Source: DYKG01 sp964596185
GTDB lineage: Bacteria; Muiribacteriota; Ozemobacteria; Ozemobacterales; Ozemobacteraceae
Direction of reading: 5' to 3'
Length of the DNA: 64,000 nt
Assembly (NCBI GenBank): GCA_964596185.1
Contig: CAZQUE010000003.1
Location: 62,001-126,000, forward strand
Part shown: positions 35,725 to 43,796 of the stretch, piece after piece
How positions within the stretch are numbered: the stretch's first letter is position 1
Layout of the letters: each line of letters opens with the position of its first letter
The notes under the pieces: model-generated
What the model was told of the DNA's origin: nothing
The model's input: the letters and a program-made list of their open reading frames with translations, nothing else
The model's database searches: none
Position numbers and translations under genes: made by a program

Positions 35725-36009
35725 TTATTTTTTCTTGTTGTTGATCATTTCGCGCAGTTCTTTGCCTGGCACGAATTTAGCAACTTTGCATGCGGGGATT
35801 TTGATGGGTTTTTTGGTCTGTGGATTGATTCCAGTTCTGGCTTTGCGGTTGGTAACCTTGAATGAGCCAAAACCTACCAGACGAACGTCGTCAGCTTTTT
35901 TCAATGCTTTTTTGATGATGTTCAAAGTAGCATCGAGAGCCTGAGCGGCCTGAGTCTGGGTCATGTTGGTGGTTTTTGCGATTTCGCGCACGAGTTCGAT
36001 CTTTTTCAC
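35725..36009 (-). CDS. hup: HU-family DNA-binding protein
   Basis: A 94-residue nucleoid protein. The conserved HU/IHF signature VGFGSFKVTNRKARTGINPQTK is present, with the tip Pro of the DNA-bending arm in NPQTKKPIKIPA. The start is GTG at the 36009 end, giving MKKIELVREIAK, with AGGAGG 9 nt upstream; longer readings have no ribosome site. It is flanked by a consensus promoter and a strong terminator, so it is monocistronic and probably highly expressed. Confidence 0.95.
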   Translation of the reverse strand: MKKIELVREIAKTTNMTQTQAAQALDATLNIIKKALKKADDVRLVGFGSFKVTNRKARTGINPQTKKPIKIPACKVAKFVPGKELREMINNKKK

Positions 36010-36053
36010 TATTGGGATCCTCCTGAAACTTAGTAGAGAACGAAGATAAACCA

Positions 36054-36082
36054 ATCGTACCAGCAGGTTTATGCTTTGTCAA
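36054..36082 (-). promoter_or_regulatory. Sigma70-type promoter of the HU gene
   Basis: On the minus strand, a perfect -35 TTGACA (36082-36077) is followed after 17 nt by TACGAT (36059-36054), 45 nt ahead of the GTG start. Confidence 0.75.
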
Positions 36083-36098
36083 TAGGGTCAAGAAAAAT

Positions 36099-37253
36099 TT
36101 ATTGCTTCAAATTCTCAAAATCTCTAAGTTTTTGCACCAATGCCCGATGCTCATCCCGGAGCTCAAGCAGCTGGGACTGTAGGATTGCCACCGACCGCCG
36201 CTGTACCGAAGACACTGAAGATTTTGCTACAATTGAATTAAGTTCCAGCTCTTTCTGGCGAATTTGACTTTGAACTCTGAGCATGCGATTTCTGGTATTG
36301 GCATATTCCCGGTCAAGGTCGTTGCGAGTGCGAACAAGTCTGGGTAGCTGCTTGTGCTGGCCAAGTTCGCGATTGTGACCGTCTTTTTGCATTTCTTCCT
36401 TTTCTGCGAAGCGTCCGCCAATTACCGAATCCTTGGCCAGGGTCTGATGGCGCAAATGTTCAAGAAAAGCAGAACGCTGTCGGGCGATAATTTTTACATC
36501 ACCTGTTTTCTCTTCCGCCCTCTGTTCACCGCTGATAATCTGTTCAATCGGCGGCAGGGTTTCGAGGCGTGCGGGTATTTCATCGCGAATTGGTGGAAGC
36601 TGTTTGTTCGGCTGACCTGTCGTTATCGTGGGTCTGGTGACCAGATCGCGATTTTCCCACTCACCAATGAGTTGGGTTTCGATTGGAGCGGCCTGAAATT
36701 TTTCTGGCTTTTCGCCGACGCGATCTTTCTGGGAAAGTGTCGTTTTCATGCCGTTTTGAAGAACCAGTTGGCGGTTGCGCGGATCTTCAGCTGCCCTTAC
36801 CGCAACTATTCCAGAAAATACACGAATCTCACTGCGGCCAAAACGGTCGACATTGACATCGAAGGATGTGCCAAGAACAGTGCAGGAGCCCAATGGTGTA
36901 AAAACTTTGAACATGTCTGAGCGCCGGCGTATTTTGAACCAGGCATTTCCCAGGCGCATCTGCACGCCACTACGCATAACGGTAATCATGGCATTATTCT
37001 TAATTCTGACGATGCTCCCGTCGGGGTAAAAGAGTTCACCGCGGCCGTCGCCTTCGACGTTGATCAGGTCGCCGGGTTTGACTTCGACCGGCTGGTAGCT
37101 TTGCAGAGCAAGCCAGGTCGAGCCGCCGGTGCGCGAAAGAACCGCCCGGCCGGAAATGGTCTTGAACATGAATTTATCGTGCTGAGCCATTACAGCATTG
37201 CTGCTGATAAGGCAAAGGGCAAACATAAGAAAGATCGTCGCAAATTTTTTCAT
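36099..37253 (-). CDS. Exported FecR-domain protein with C-terminal coiled coil
   Basis: A 384-residue protein. Signal peptide 1-23 (MKKFATIFLMFALCLISSNAVMA). Residues 30-190 form a FecR domain: VEVKPGDLINVEGDGRGEL, GSIVRIKNNAMITV and TPLGSCTVLGTSFDVNV, where GTSFDV is the family hallmark. Residues 190-290 are Pro/Arg-rich and probably unstructured, and 290-384 form a coiled coil (QKELELNSIVAK, LLELRDEHRALVQKL). The start ATG at 37253 follows GGAGAA and gives the signal peptide; a longer frame is open but adds only non-signal residues. It is the second FecR protein of the window and, like the first, has no sigma/anti-sigma partner nearby. A scaffold role in the envelope is the best guess. Confidence 0.8.
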   Translation of the reverse strand: MKKFATIFLMFALCLISSNAVMAQHDKFMFKTISGRAVLSRTGGSTWLALQSYQPVEVKPGDLINVEGDGRGELFYPDGSIVRIKNNAMITVMRSGVQMRLGNAWFKIRRRSDMFKVFTPLGSCTVLGTSFDVNVDRFGRSEIRVFSGIVAVRAAEDPRNRQLVLQNGMKTTLSQKDRVGEKPEKFQAAPIETQLIGEWENRDLVTRPTITTGQPNKQLPPIRDEIPARLETLPPIEQIISGEQRAEEKTGDVKIIARQRSAFLEHLRHQTLAKDSVIGGRFAEKEEMQKDGHNRELGQHKQLPRLVRTRNDLDREYANTRNRMLRVQSQIRQKELELNSIVAKSSVSSVQRRSVAILQSQLLELRDEHRALVQKLRDFENLKQ

Positions 37254-37390
37254 GTGCGCAGTTCTCCAGAAATGAGCTGCCGTCAGTCTAACCTTTTTGC
37301 CTGAATCACACAACTGCTTTACTTGCAGTTATGATTGATTAAATTCAGGGGTAGAGGATGAAAATTAAATTGTCTGTCAGGAGGTAATTT

Positions 37391-37540
37391 ATGAGAGATG
37401 CAAATGAATATGTTGTCTGTCTTGAATGCTCCTGCGGCACTGCTTTTGAACCGGAAAAAATCGTCGTAGATAGATATGGCGAAGAATGGGCGGTATGCCC
37501 TAAATGTAAGGCTCTGATAAGATTGGCGGCCAAAGATTGA
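37391..37540 (+). CDS. Tiny zinc-ribbon protein
   Basis: A 49-residue ORF with an excellent ribosome site (AGGAGGTAATTT before ATG). It has two cysteine knuckles, CLECSCG and CPKC, about 26 residues apart, the usual spacing of a zinc ribbon, and little else. Such proteins often bind nucleic acid or act as small adaptor domains. It lies between the FecR gene (divergent) and the tRNA-Leu gene and is too short to be caught by a 60-residue cutoff. Confidence 0.7.
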   Translation: MRDANEYVVCLECSCGTAFEPEKIVVDRYGEEWAVCPKCKALIRLAAKD

Positions 37541-37571
37541 AAAATCTTTGCTCTTTTTGGTTCAAACTTGC

Positions 37572-37600
37572 TTGCCTGTACCTTCCGGCTGTGTTATACT
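37572..37600 (+). promoter_or_regulatory. Promoter of the tRNA-Leu gene
   Basis: TTGCCT (37572-37577), a 17-nt spacer, then TATACT (37595-37600); the tRNA begins 11 nt downstream, as expected for a stable RNA promoter. Confidence 0.75.
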
Positions 37601-37610
37601 GAACCTGCCA

Positions 37611-37695
37611 GCCGGAATGGCGGAATTGGCAGACGCACGGGACTCAAAATCCCGCGCCCCTTAAAGGCGTGTCGGTTCGACCCCGACTTCCGGCA
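37611..37695 (+). tRNA. tRNA-Leu (anticodon CAA)
   Basis: An 85-nt type II tRNA. Acceptor stem GCCGGAA pairs with TTCCGGC (37688-37694) and the discriminator is A. The anticodon stem CGGGA/TCCCG encloses the loop CTCAAAA, giving anticodon CAA, which reads UUG. A long variable arm (CGCC...GGCG type) is present as in all tRNA-Leu. The T arm is GTCGG-TTCGACC-CCGAC. CCA is not encoded. The last 21 bases double as the left attachment site of the adjacent integrated element, and integration keeps the tRNA intact. Confidence 0.95.
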
Positions 37696-37697
37696 CT
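37675..37697 (+). repeat. attL, 23-bp core repeat
   Basis: The sequence from the T arm of tRNA-Leu through two bases past the discriminator is repeated exactly at 46924-46946. The flanking bases differ on both sides of the two copies, so 23 bp is the full core. Confidence 0.9.
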
Positions 37698-37732
37698 GAA
37701 CAGGAGTTCAACAGGATAAAATAAACTCCACA

Positions 37733-37757
37733 AAGCCCGCAGAAATGCGGGTTTTTT
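37733..37757 (+). terminator. Terminator supplied by the element behind tRNA-Leu
   Basis: Stem AAGCCCGC (37733-37740) pairs with GCGGGTTT (37747-37754), loop AGAAAT, followed by a T-run. The tRNA's presumed native terminator was displaced to 46950-46980 by the insertion, and this element-borne hairpin replaces it. Confidence 0.75.
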
Positions 37758-37804
37758 GTTTGTCCGAATTACATAGAACATGGTTGAATCTCATTGATTT
37801 ATAC

Positions 37805-37833
37805 CACAAAATAGTATAACTTTATGGTATAAC
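37805..37833 (+). repeat. Left arm-type repeat near attL
   Basis: A 29-bp sequence repeated with one mismatch (28/29) at 46844-46872, in the same orientation. It contains GTATAAC and GGTATAAC. Further copies of the half site, inverted, occur at 37839-37844 (TATACC) and 37853-37860 (GTTATACC), just before the integrase ATG. It is likely a binding site for the integrase or its excisionase and may autoregulate the int promoter. Confidence 0.65.
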
Positions 37834-37860
37834 CAGCTTATACCAGAGAGGTGTTATACC

Positions 37861-39084
37861 ATGTCATTAAATGCCGCGCAGGTAAAGAGTCTCAAGCATA
37901 AACCCGGTAAAAAAGAAACCCGCATACATGACGGTTTGGGGTTATACCTTTTCATCACCGACAAGGACGCAAAATACTGGCGGTTCAAGAGTCGCTTTCA
38001 GGGAAAAGGCATATTGCTTTCGCTTGGCACTTACCCTACTGTCAGTCTGGCGGAGGCCAGAGTAAAAACGCTTGAGATGGTAAGCCTTATTAAAAGCGGC
38101 GTGAATCCTGCCGAGAACCGCAAAGCACAGAAAGCGGCAATCACCGAAGCCAGCGCCAACAGCTTTGAAGTTGTAGCGCGTGAATGGCAGGCGGTAAAGA
38201 TGCAGGAGTTTACCGAGAAGTCAAAATACCGCACTACATACGGCCTTGAAAAGTATGTATTCCCGTTCATCGGCGGCCTGCCAATATCAGAAATCAAGTC
38301 GCCTCAGATCGTCGATATTGCCCGGCGCATGGAAGCCAGCGGCCTGACCGAAACGGTTCACCGGGTTATCGGTTATTGCAGCAACATCTTTCTTTATGCC
38401 ATTGCGGGCGGCAGGGCAGACTTTGACCCGACAGCAGCGGCAAAGAAGCAGTTGAAACCCTTGCCAAAAGAAAAGCACATGGCCGCCACTACTGACCCGG
38501 CAGAAGTTGGCAGACTCTTGAACATGATCGACGGGTATACCGGCAGCTTTGTTGTCAGATCGGCGCTCTTGCTTGCCCCACTAGTATTCGTTCGACCCGG
38601 AGAATTGAGAAACGCCCTCTGGTCAGATATAGACTTTGATCGTAGAGAGTGGAGATATACCGCCAGCAAAACAAAGCAACCTCATGCAGTGCCGCTGAGC
38701 CGACAGGCTGTAGATATATTGAAAGAGCTGCATCAGGCAACCGGACGCGGTGAGTTTGTCTTTCCGAGTGCGACCAGCTCGACCAGAGAGATGAGCAACA
38801 ACGCCGTTCTTGCAGCATATCGGCGCATGGGTATAGCAAAAGAAGAACTTTGCGGCCACGGCTGGCGAGCCATTGCCAGAACACTTCTCGAAGAAGAACT
38901 GAAATACCCGTTGCCGATAATCGAAATGCAGCTTGCACACGCAGTTAAAGACATGCACGGCAGAGCTTACAACAGAACCACTTTCATAAAAGACCGCCAT
39001 GAGATGATGCAGGCATGGGCTGACTATCTCGACAAACTGAAAGCGGCGGCCACTTCGACCCCTGCCGGGAAACTTGCGGCATGA
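37861..39084 (+). CDS. int: P4-type tyrosine recombinase (integrase)
   Basis: A 407-residue full-length integrase. N-terminal DUF4102-type arm-binding domain (1-90; DGLGLYLFITDKDAKYWRFKSRFQGK), a core-binding domain (100-200) and the catalytic domain with the box I Arg (FVRPGELRNALWSDID), GHGWRAIARTLL for box II (H-x-x-R replaced around HGWRA, the P4-family form), QLAH and the nucleophile Tyr in HGRAYNRTTF. This family integrates at tRNA 3' ends, consistent with the 23-bp att repeats. It starts immediately after an inverted repeat TTATACC element, with AGAGAGG as ribosome site. It reads away from attL, as usual. Confidence 0.93.
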   Translation: MSLNAAQVKSLKHKPGKKETRIHDGLGLYLFITDKDAKYWRFKSRFQGKGILLSLGTYPTVSLAEARVKTLEMVSLIKSGVNPAENRKAQKAAITEASANSFEVVAREWQAVKMQEFTEKSKYRTTYGLEKYVFPFIGGLPISEIKSPQIVDIARRMEASGLTETVHRVIGYCSNIFLYAIAGGRADFDPTAAAKKQLKPLPKEKHMAATTDPAEVGRLLNMIDGYTGSFVVRSALLLAPLVFVRPGELRNALWSDIDFDRREWRYTASKTKQPHAVPLSRQAVDILKELHQATGRGEFVFPSATSSTREMSNNAVLAAYRRMGIAKEELCGHGWRAIARTLLEEELKYPLPIIEMQLAHAVKDMHGRAYNRTTFIKDRHEMMQAWADYLDKLKAAATSTPAGKLAA

Positions 39085-39279
39085 TCGAGAATGACATCAG
39101 ATGACAAAGACCTTGCAGATCGAGAACGAGGAATAAGAAGAGGATTACTTGGGTTACTTCCGCTTTTGATGCAGCTTACACAAGCAACCGGGTAAACTTG
39201 GTAGCCTTGTGTTAAAATAAAGTGTCGAAAAAAGCGATAACCAACGACCAATAACATTGAATTGCAAGGCGGCAGACGA

Positions 39280-39945
39280 ATGAACCCGACTTTTACAGAC
39301 GAACAGCACGCGGCCAGATGGCTGGCGAAATTTGCCCTGCCATTCGTGAACGCTACGCCTGACCAGTTGAGAAAGACTGCTTCCAACGCTTACGCATGGA
39401 ACACATTCAACGGAATCTGCCGCTGCGATGGCACAGACAAAGAACCGCCAAAAGTAGATTTCGAGCGAAACGATACTTACAAGCGGGTTACAGATCAGGA
39501 ACTTACCGACCTGCAAAAGCTCGTTAAGACGATGCTCTATATTGTGCTGTCTGGCAAGCGGCATGAAGATTTGCCGAAAGATGTAAAGCAGCAGGTGAAA
39601 GAAATTGAAAAGGCGATTGAATCGGTTTTCACCAGCACCAAGTATAACTATGAATGGAAGGGCAAGGGTAAAGCGCATACTCTGAGAAAAGGCAAAAAGG
39701 GAGATGGCCTTATCTCAAGGCTCAAAGAATGGTTTATCGTTGCTATAACTACCTGCTTGTATTCCTTCTCGCTCAGCGACGATATAGAGCCGATGAAAGG
39801 CGCAGGTTTTGAAAAGATAGGAATGTGCCAGAAATGCGAAATATTCTTTGAGAAAAAGCGGAGAGATCAGGAGTATTGCTCAAAACGTTGTCGAGACGCC
39901 GACGCAGCAAAAAGAATGTATTATAGAAAAAAAGAAACCTCATAG
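39280..39945 (+). CDS. Element protein with C-terminal zinc-finger (CGNR-like)
   Basis: A 221-residue protein of unknown function. The N-terminal 180 residues are mixed alpha/beta with a central helical part (TDLQKLVKTMLYIVLSGKRHEDLP). The last 40 residues carry a C-x2-C ... C-x3-C cluster (MCQKCEIFFEKKRRDQEYCSKRC) followed by a basic tail, like CGNR-type or related zinc knuckles of putative nucleic-acid-binding proteins. ATG at 39280 was chosen over an upstream TTG. It stands between the integrase and the regulatory operon with its own terminator and could be the element's cargo gene. Confidence 0.6.
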   Translation: MNPTFTDEQHAARWLAKFALPFVNATPDQLRKTASNAYAWNTFNGICRCDGTDKEPPKVDFERNDTYKRVTDQELTDLQKLVKTMLYIVLSGKRHEDLPKDVKQQVKEIEKAIESVFTSTKYNYEWKGKGKAHTLRKGKKGDGLISRLKEWFIVAITTCLYSFSLSDDIEPMKGAGFEKIGMCQKCEIFFEKKRRDQEYCSKRCRDADAAKRMYYRKKETS

Positions 39946-40027
39946 CATTGACTTTAAACCACTGAGGTTTTATATTAGCCCTATGCTTTCAACAGGGCTG
40001 TAAAATTTCAGAACAACCAGAAATAGA

Positions 40028-40058
40028 AAAGCCCCGGAGAAATCACCGAGGCTTTTTG
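40028..40058 (+). terminator. Terminator after the zinc-finger gene
   Basis: Hairpin with AAAGCC/GGCTTT outer stem and an inner CGG/CCG, one mismatch, followed by TTTTTGTTTTT. A second smaller hairpin (AGCCCT/AGGGCT, 39977-39999) lies just upstream. Confidence 0.75.
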
Positions 40059-40080
40059 TTTTTGGGCGCGATAACCCGCA

Positions 40081-40100
40081 AACCTTAGCAAGTTAAGGTT
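40081..40100. promoter_or_regulatory. Inverted repeat, candidate operator of the alpA operon
   Basis: AACCTTA (40081-40087) and TAAGGTT (40094-40100) form a perfect 7-bp inverted repeat with a 6-nt spacer, about 80 nt ahead of the AlpA-like gene. No T-run follows, so an operator is more likely than a terminator. Confidence 0.45.
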
Positions 40101-40177
40101 ATCACACCCGAAACGAAAAGCCAACAAGCCCGGCCTTTCAGTTGCCCGGCTTACTTTTCGCTATGAGGTGTTTTTTT

Positions 40178-40378
40178 ATGTCAGATCAACCCGTATTTTT
40201 GAGAACCAGACAGGTTCTAAAACTGCTTAACATAAGCAAAAGCCAATGGCAGAGGCTTGTAAAAAGCGGTGTTGCACCAGCAGGAAAAAAGCTCAGCCCA
40301 CGTGTTTTTGTCTGGCGGGAATCCGACATTCTAGGATTTATCGCCAATGCTGAAACTGTTGGGGGTGCAGCCGAATGA
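40178..40378 (+). CDS. AlpA-family helix-turn-helix regulator
   Basis: A 66-residue protein matching the AlpA / HTH_17 pattern: FLRTRQVLKLLNISKSQWQRLVKSG, then LSPRVFVWRESDILGFI, the winged element with the conserved WRESDI. In phage P4-like elements AlpA activates integrase or excision genes. ATG at 40178 follows GAGGTG. Its stop overlaps the next ATG (ATGAG), so it heads a tightly packed operon that runs to the primase-like gene. Confidence 0.8.
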   Translation: MSDQPVFLRTRQVLKLLNISKSQWQRLVKSGVAPAGKKLSPRVFVWRESDILGFIANAETVGGAAE

Positions 40379-40563
40379 GTAGAACACAAGTAATTGATGA
40401 ACTCGAAAGACAGGTTGAGTCTCTCAGGACAGTATCAGACCTTCTGCTGACAAATGACGGCAACGATGTAACCCCCGGCCAGATCGCCGGGCTTCTCAAT
40501 GTGTTACTGGATAACATTTACCCGTGCCTGCATCAGTTGCGCCCCGGAAAGTCGGAGGTGTGA
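40375..40563 (+). CDS. Small hypothetical protein of the element operon
   Basis: A 62-residue, mostly helical protein (VIDELERQVESLRTVSDLLL, then LLNVLLDNIYPCLHQL). It overlaps the AlpA-like gene by 4 nt and is followed 3 nt later by the next small gene, so its coding status rests on operon packing. No known domain is recognised. Confidence 0.55.
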   Translation: MSRTQVIDELERQVESLRTVSDLLLTNDGNDVTPGQIAGLLNVLLDNIYPCLHQLRPGKSEV

Positions 40564-40566
40564 CAG

Positions 40567-40767
40567 ATGGCAAAGATCGTTTATGACGCTTGCATAAAAA
40601 CCGGCACTTACAAGAAAGACGGGCAGGAAAAGGTTAACTGGTTGAAGATCGGCGCAGTTTTCGAGAGCGACAAGGGACTGAGCCTGAAACTCGACGCTTT
40701 TCCGGCCAGCAGTAATGATGGCTGTTGGATAAAGCTATTCCCGGCAAGGAAGGGAGACAAGGCATGA
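40567..40767 (+). CDS. Small hypothetical element protein
   Basis: A 66-residue protein with the pattern TGTYKKDGQEKVNWLKIGAVFESDKGLSLKLD ending in basic residues. Proteins with a KxxWxxIGxxF strand motif of this kind occur in plasmids and integrative elements, but I do not know a function. The stop TGA overlaps the ATG of the following HTH gene (ATGA), indicating coupling. Confidence 0.6.
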   Translation: MAKIVYDACIKTGTYKKDGQEKVNWLKIGAVFESDKGLSLKLDAFPASSNDGCWIKLFPARKGDKA

Positions 40768-40967
40768 ACGCACTACCAGAAACCTGCCTGCTGAGATTGA
40801 AACAGGCGTTGCAGTTTATTCAAGTCAGCCGAACAACTTTCTTAACTGGTATCAAGACTGGCCGCTTTAACATTACGCCGATTAAAAACGGGCGTTGTGT
40901 GTTTTATCGAGCCGAAGATATACGGGCGCTTATCGAGGAGATGAGCAAATCAGAGGTAACGGCATGA
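40764..40967 (+). CDS. Small HTH_17-like DNA-binding protein
   Basis: A 67-residue protein: LKQALQFIQVSRTTFLTGIKTGRF followed by ITPIKNGRCVFYRAEDIRALIEE, the excisionase / MerR-type winged helix. It is a second AlpA-like regulator in the same operon and could be the excisionase. The ATG overlaps the previous stop and its own stop overlaps the following ATG, so it is embedded in a coupled operon. Confidence 0.65.
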   Translation: MNALPETCLLRLKQALQFIQVSRTTFLTGIKTGRFNITPIKNGRCVFYRAEDIRALIEEMSKSEVTA

Positions 40968-41245
40968 TAGAGAAAGACGGTTTTATAACTTGCGACTTTG
41001 TAACAGTAGAGGGTGAAATGTCGAAAGGCAAACATCTTCTGGCGAACATTTCTATAGCGTTGCCTATCTGCAAAAACGCTGAGCAACAGGCTCGACTGGT
41101 TCAGCAGGTAAAAGAATGGGTAGCATCTGATGAGTTCTGGACAGATGCCGGGGAAAGACTCAGGACTACGGCTAACGAATGTCGGCGCATAGGCAAAGTT
41201 ATGATGTTCATACCCGGAGAAGAATACGATACGGTGTGCCACTGA
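40964..41245 (+). CDS. Hypothetical element protein
   Basis: A 93-residue soluble protein with a beta-rich N-terminus (FITCDFVTVEGEMSKGKHLLANISIALPI) and a helical C-terminus (QQARLVQQVKEWVASDEFWTDAGERLRTTANEC). No family is recognised. It is coupled to the HTH gene by an ATGA overlap and precedes the primase-like gene by 28 nt. Confidence 0.55.
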   Translation: MIEKDGFITCDFVTVEGEMSKGKHLLANISIALPICKNAEQQARLVQQVKEWVASDEFWTDAGERLRTTANECRRIGKVMMFIPGEEYDTVCH

Positions 41246-41273
41246 ATGATGACACGGAGGTCAAAAGTAATAG

Positions 41274-43796
41274 ATGGGCTTAGAAAACAAAAGCCGGGCG
41301 GCGAACCCGGCAATGACACAAAGCGATGACATTAAATTACAAAGGGATTATACCACAGAAACAGGGCTGAAAGCTCGTTTTTCCATGTTTAAAAACTGTT
41401 TGGCTACTACGCCAGCCGGTGAGACTACCCTTGAACAACTGGCGGCAGATATTCAAGGCGGCAAGTGGCGGCCAGTAGTTGAACCACTTCGCGGCATGAC
41501 TGCCGAAGAATACAGTCAGAATAAACGCAACCTGCCAGCCGTCGCCTTTGGCGGCACTTTTGTCCGGCGCAAAAAAGATGCTCTGGTAAAACCTTCCGGG
41601 CTGGTGGTTCTCGACATAGACCATATCGACCCGGCTGAGCTGGCGGAAGCAAAAGCGAGGCTGACAGCAGACCCGCATACCTTCATTTGTTTTGTTTCAC
41701 CTTCCGGGAATGGCCTGAAAGCGGTTTTCTCTGCCGACTTCTCAGATGACGCTACATTCAAGCGGGCGTATCGAGCCATTGCTAACTACCTGAAAGAAAA
41801 GCACAGCCTGACGCTCGACGAAAGCGGGAAGGACGTTTGCCGCCTCTGCTTTGTCAGCTATGACCCCGAAGCCTATTACAATCCCGATGCAGTTCAATTT
41901 TGCTATGAAGTTGCAACTGCTGACGAGGCAATTTCAAAAACTACCGCCCTTGAATCTGCCCCGCTACCAGTTGCCAGCAATAGCAATGAAAAGTATGTCT
42001 TGTCCGCTCTGGCTGGCGAGCTTGAAAGAGTTACCAACGCGAATAGCGGAGAAGGAAACTCTGCTTTGAACACAGCAGCAATGAAAGTTGCACAGCTTTT
42101 TCATCTTGGATTTTTCGACAAGAACGAGATCAAAACCAATTTTGTTAATGCCTATCTTGCGCGAGGCGGTTCACATAAAGACAGCGCGGAAGCAGGAAAA
42201 ACTTTTGATAGTGGCTGGAACAAGGGCATAAAAGAGCCAAGAACGCCTGAACCGACAGAAGCCAACCGACAACATGCCGAACAACTCAAAGCCGAACCGT
42301 GGGAAAAACCGATTTGCTTTCTCGACAAATTGAAGTTGCCGAAATTCCCGGCCAACCATTTGCCGGGCTCAATACGGGAGTATGTAGAAAATGTTGCGGC
42401 CAGCAGACAGGTGCCGGTTGACCTTCCGGCCTTACTTGCTATCGCTGTGGCTGGCGCGGCAGGCGCGAGAAAATACCGCGTTTATATTGGCGAGTCACAC
42501 TCTGAGCCGCTAAATATATGGACTGCTATAGCCATGCCGCCGGGCAGCCGTAAGTCAGATACTTACAATGACATTGTTGAGCCTTTATACATAGAACAGC
42601 GAAAGCGTTCAGCAGAATCAAAGCCGCTGATAGAGCTTGCAAAAGCAGACGCAGAGTTGTTAAAAAAGCGGAAGGACGCAGCACTCACCCGGTCAGTTAA
42701 GAGTGAATCGGCAAAGCAGGAATATCTTGAACTCTGCCAGCAAAGCATTGAGATACCTCCCTTTCCGTGTCTGGTAGCTTCTGGTGATACTACCCCGGAA
42801 GCGGCAGCAGAATTGTTGTGCGAACAAGGCGGAAAGATTGCTTTTATGGATACTGAGGGCGGTTTGTTTGGAATTATTGCCGGTAGATATGACAGCAACA
42901 GTGAATCAAATCTTGACGTGTGGCTGAAAATGCACGCAGGCGATGAATTAAGCGTTCACAGGAGAAATAAACCGCCGATAGAGGTTTCAAAACCTGCCGG
43001 AACGATTGCCGTTACAGTTCAGCCGTCAGTCATTAAAGACCTTGCTGCGAAAAAGGGGTTTAGAGATCGGGGCTTACTTGGCAGGTTTCTTTATGCCATT
43101 CCAGAAAGTCTGGTTGGAACCCGATTATACAAGAACAGACCAATAAACAGACAGAAACAGACCGCATACTTTGCAGCGATACACTCTATTTGCAATCAAC
43201 CAGAAGCAAAGCCAGCAAACGAATACGACAGCCAGCCACATCACCGCTTGTATTTGCGCGGCGATGCTCTTGAGATATGGAAAGAGCTTTATAATGACGT
43301 AGAACAGAGGCAGGGTAAAGGCTGCGACTTAGAGAATATATCAGATTGGGCTTCAAAGTGTGCGGGGGCGGTGGCCAGAATTGCCGGAATCTTTCATATT
43401 ATCGAAACGGGCGGCGACCCTCAGCAGAATGAAATATCTCTCGAAACAATAAGCGCAGCATACGAAATATGCAGACTTCACCTTATTGAACATGCCAAAG
43501 CAGCTTATGGCTTGATGAGTATGGGTTCAGAATACCATCTTGCAAAAGACATTCTTGCGTGGATAGCCGCAAACAAAAAAGAATCTTTCACCGTCAGAGA
43601 TTTTTGGGCGGGTAACCGAAGCAAGGCAAAAAGCAGCGACGCGCTTTTACCATCGTTTGATTTTCTGGTTGATCGAGAAATCTTGCGCGAAATACACGAA
43701 ACAAATAACAGGCGCGGCAGGAATCCAAAACACAAATACTCGATAAATCCCGCTTGTAAGAACTGTTTCAGGTGCTTGAACGATGGGCAAATTTAA
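41274..43796 (+). CDS. VirE_N - DUF3987 replication-type protein
   Basis: An 840-residue protein. Residues about 60-190 match the VirE N-terminal / BT4734-like domain (FGGTFVRRKKDALVKPSGLVVLDIDHIDP, then FICFVSPSGNGLKAVF), which is a primase-related fold, followed by a helical stretch, and residues about 350-780 match DUF3987 with a P-loop-like AMPPGSRKS and LVASGDTTPEAAAELL. Such proteins are found in mobile elements and viruses as putative primase-helicases. GGAGGT lies 12 nt upstream of the ATG. It directly precedes the short-repeat array at 43797-44141, the arrangement expected if it initiates replication there, as P4 alpha does at its own iterons. Confidence 0.85.
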   Translation: MGLENKSRAANPAMTQSDDIKLQRDYTTETGLKARFSMFKNCLATTPAGETTLEQLAADIQGGKWRPVVEPLRGMTAEEYSQNKRNLPAVAFGGTFVRRKKDALVKPSGLVVLDIDHIDPAELAEAKARLTADPHTFICFVSPSGNGLKAVFSADFSDDATFKRAYRAIANYLKEKHSLTLDESGKDVCRLCFVSYDPEAYYNPDAVQFCYEVATADEAISKTTALESAPLPVASNSNEKYVLSALAGELERVTNANSGEGNSALNTAAMKVAQLFHLGFFDKNEIKTNFVNAYLARGGSHKDSAEAGKTFDSGWNKGIKEPRTPEPTEANRQHAEQLKAEPWEKPICFLDKLKLPKFPANHLPGSIREYVENVAASRQVPVDLPALLAIAVAGAAGARKYRVYIGESHSEPLNIWTAIAMPPGSRKSDTYNDIVEPLYIEQRKRSAESKPLIELAKADAELLKKRKDAALTRSVKSESAKQEYLELCQQSIEIPPFPCLVASGDTTPEAAAELLCEQGGKIAFMDTEGGLFGIIAGRYDSNSESNLDVWLKMHAGDELSVHRRNKPPIEVSKPAGTIAVTVQPSVIKDLAAKKGFRDRGLLGRFLYAIPESLVGTRLYKNRPINRQKQTAYFAAIHSICNQPEAKPANEYDSQPHHRLYLRGDALEIWKELYNDVEQRQGKGCDLENISDWASKCAGAVARIAGIFHIIETGGDPQQNEISLETISAAYEICRLHLIEHAKAAYGLMSMGSEYHLAKDILAWIAANKKESFTVRDFWAGNRSKAKSSDALLPSFDFLVDREILREIHETNNRRGRNPKHKYSINPACKNCFRCLNDGQI

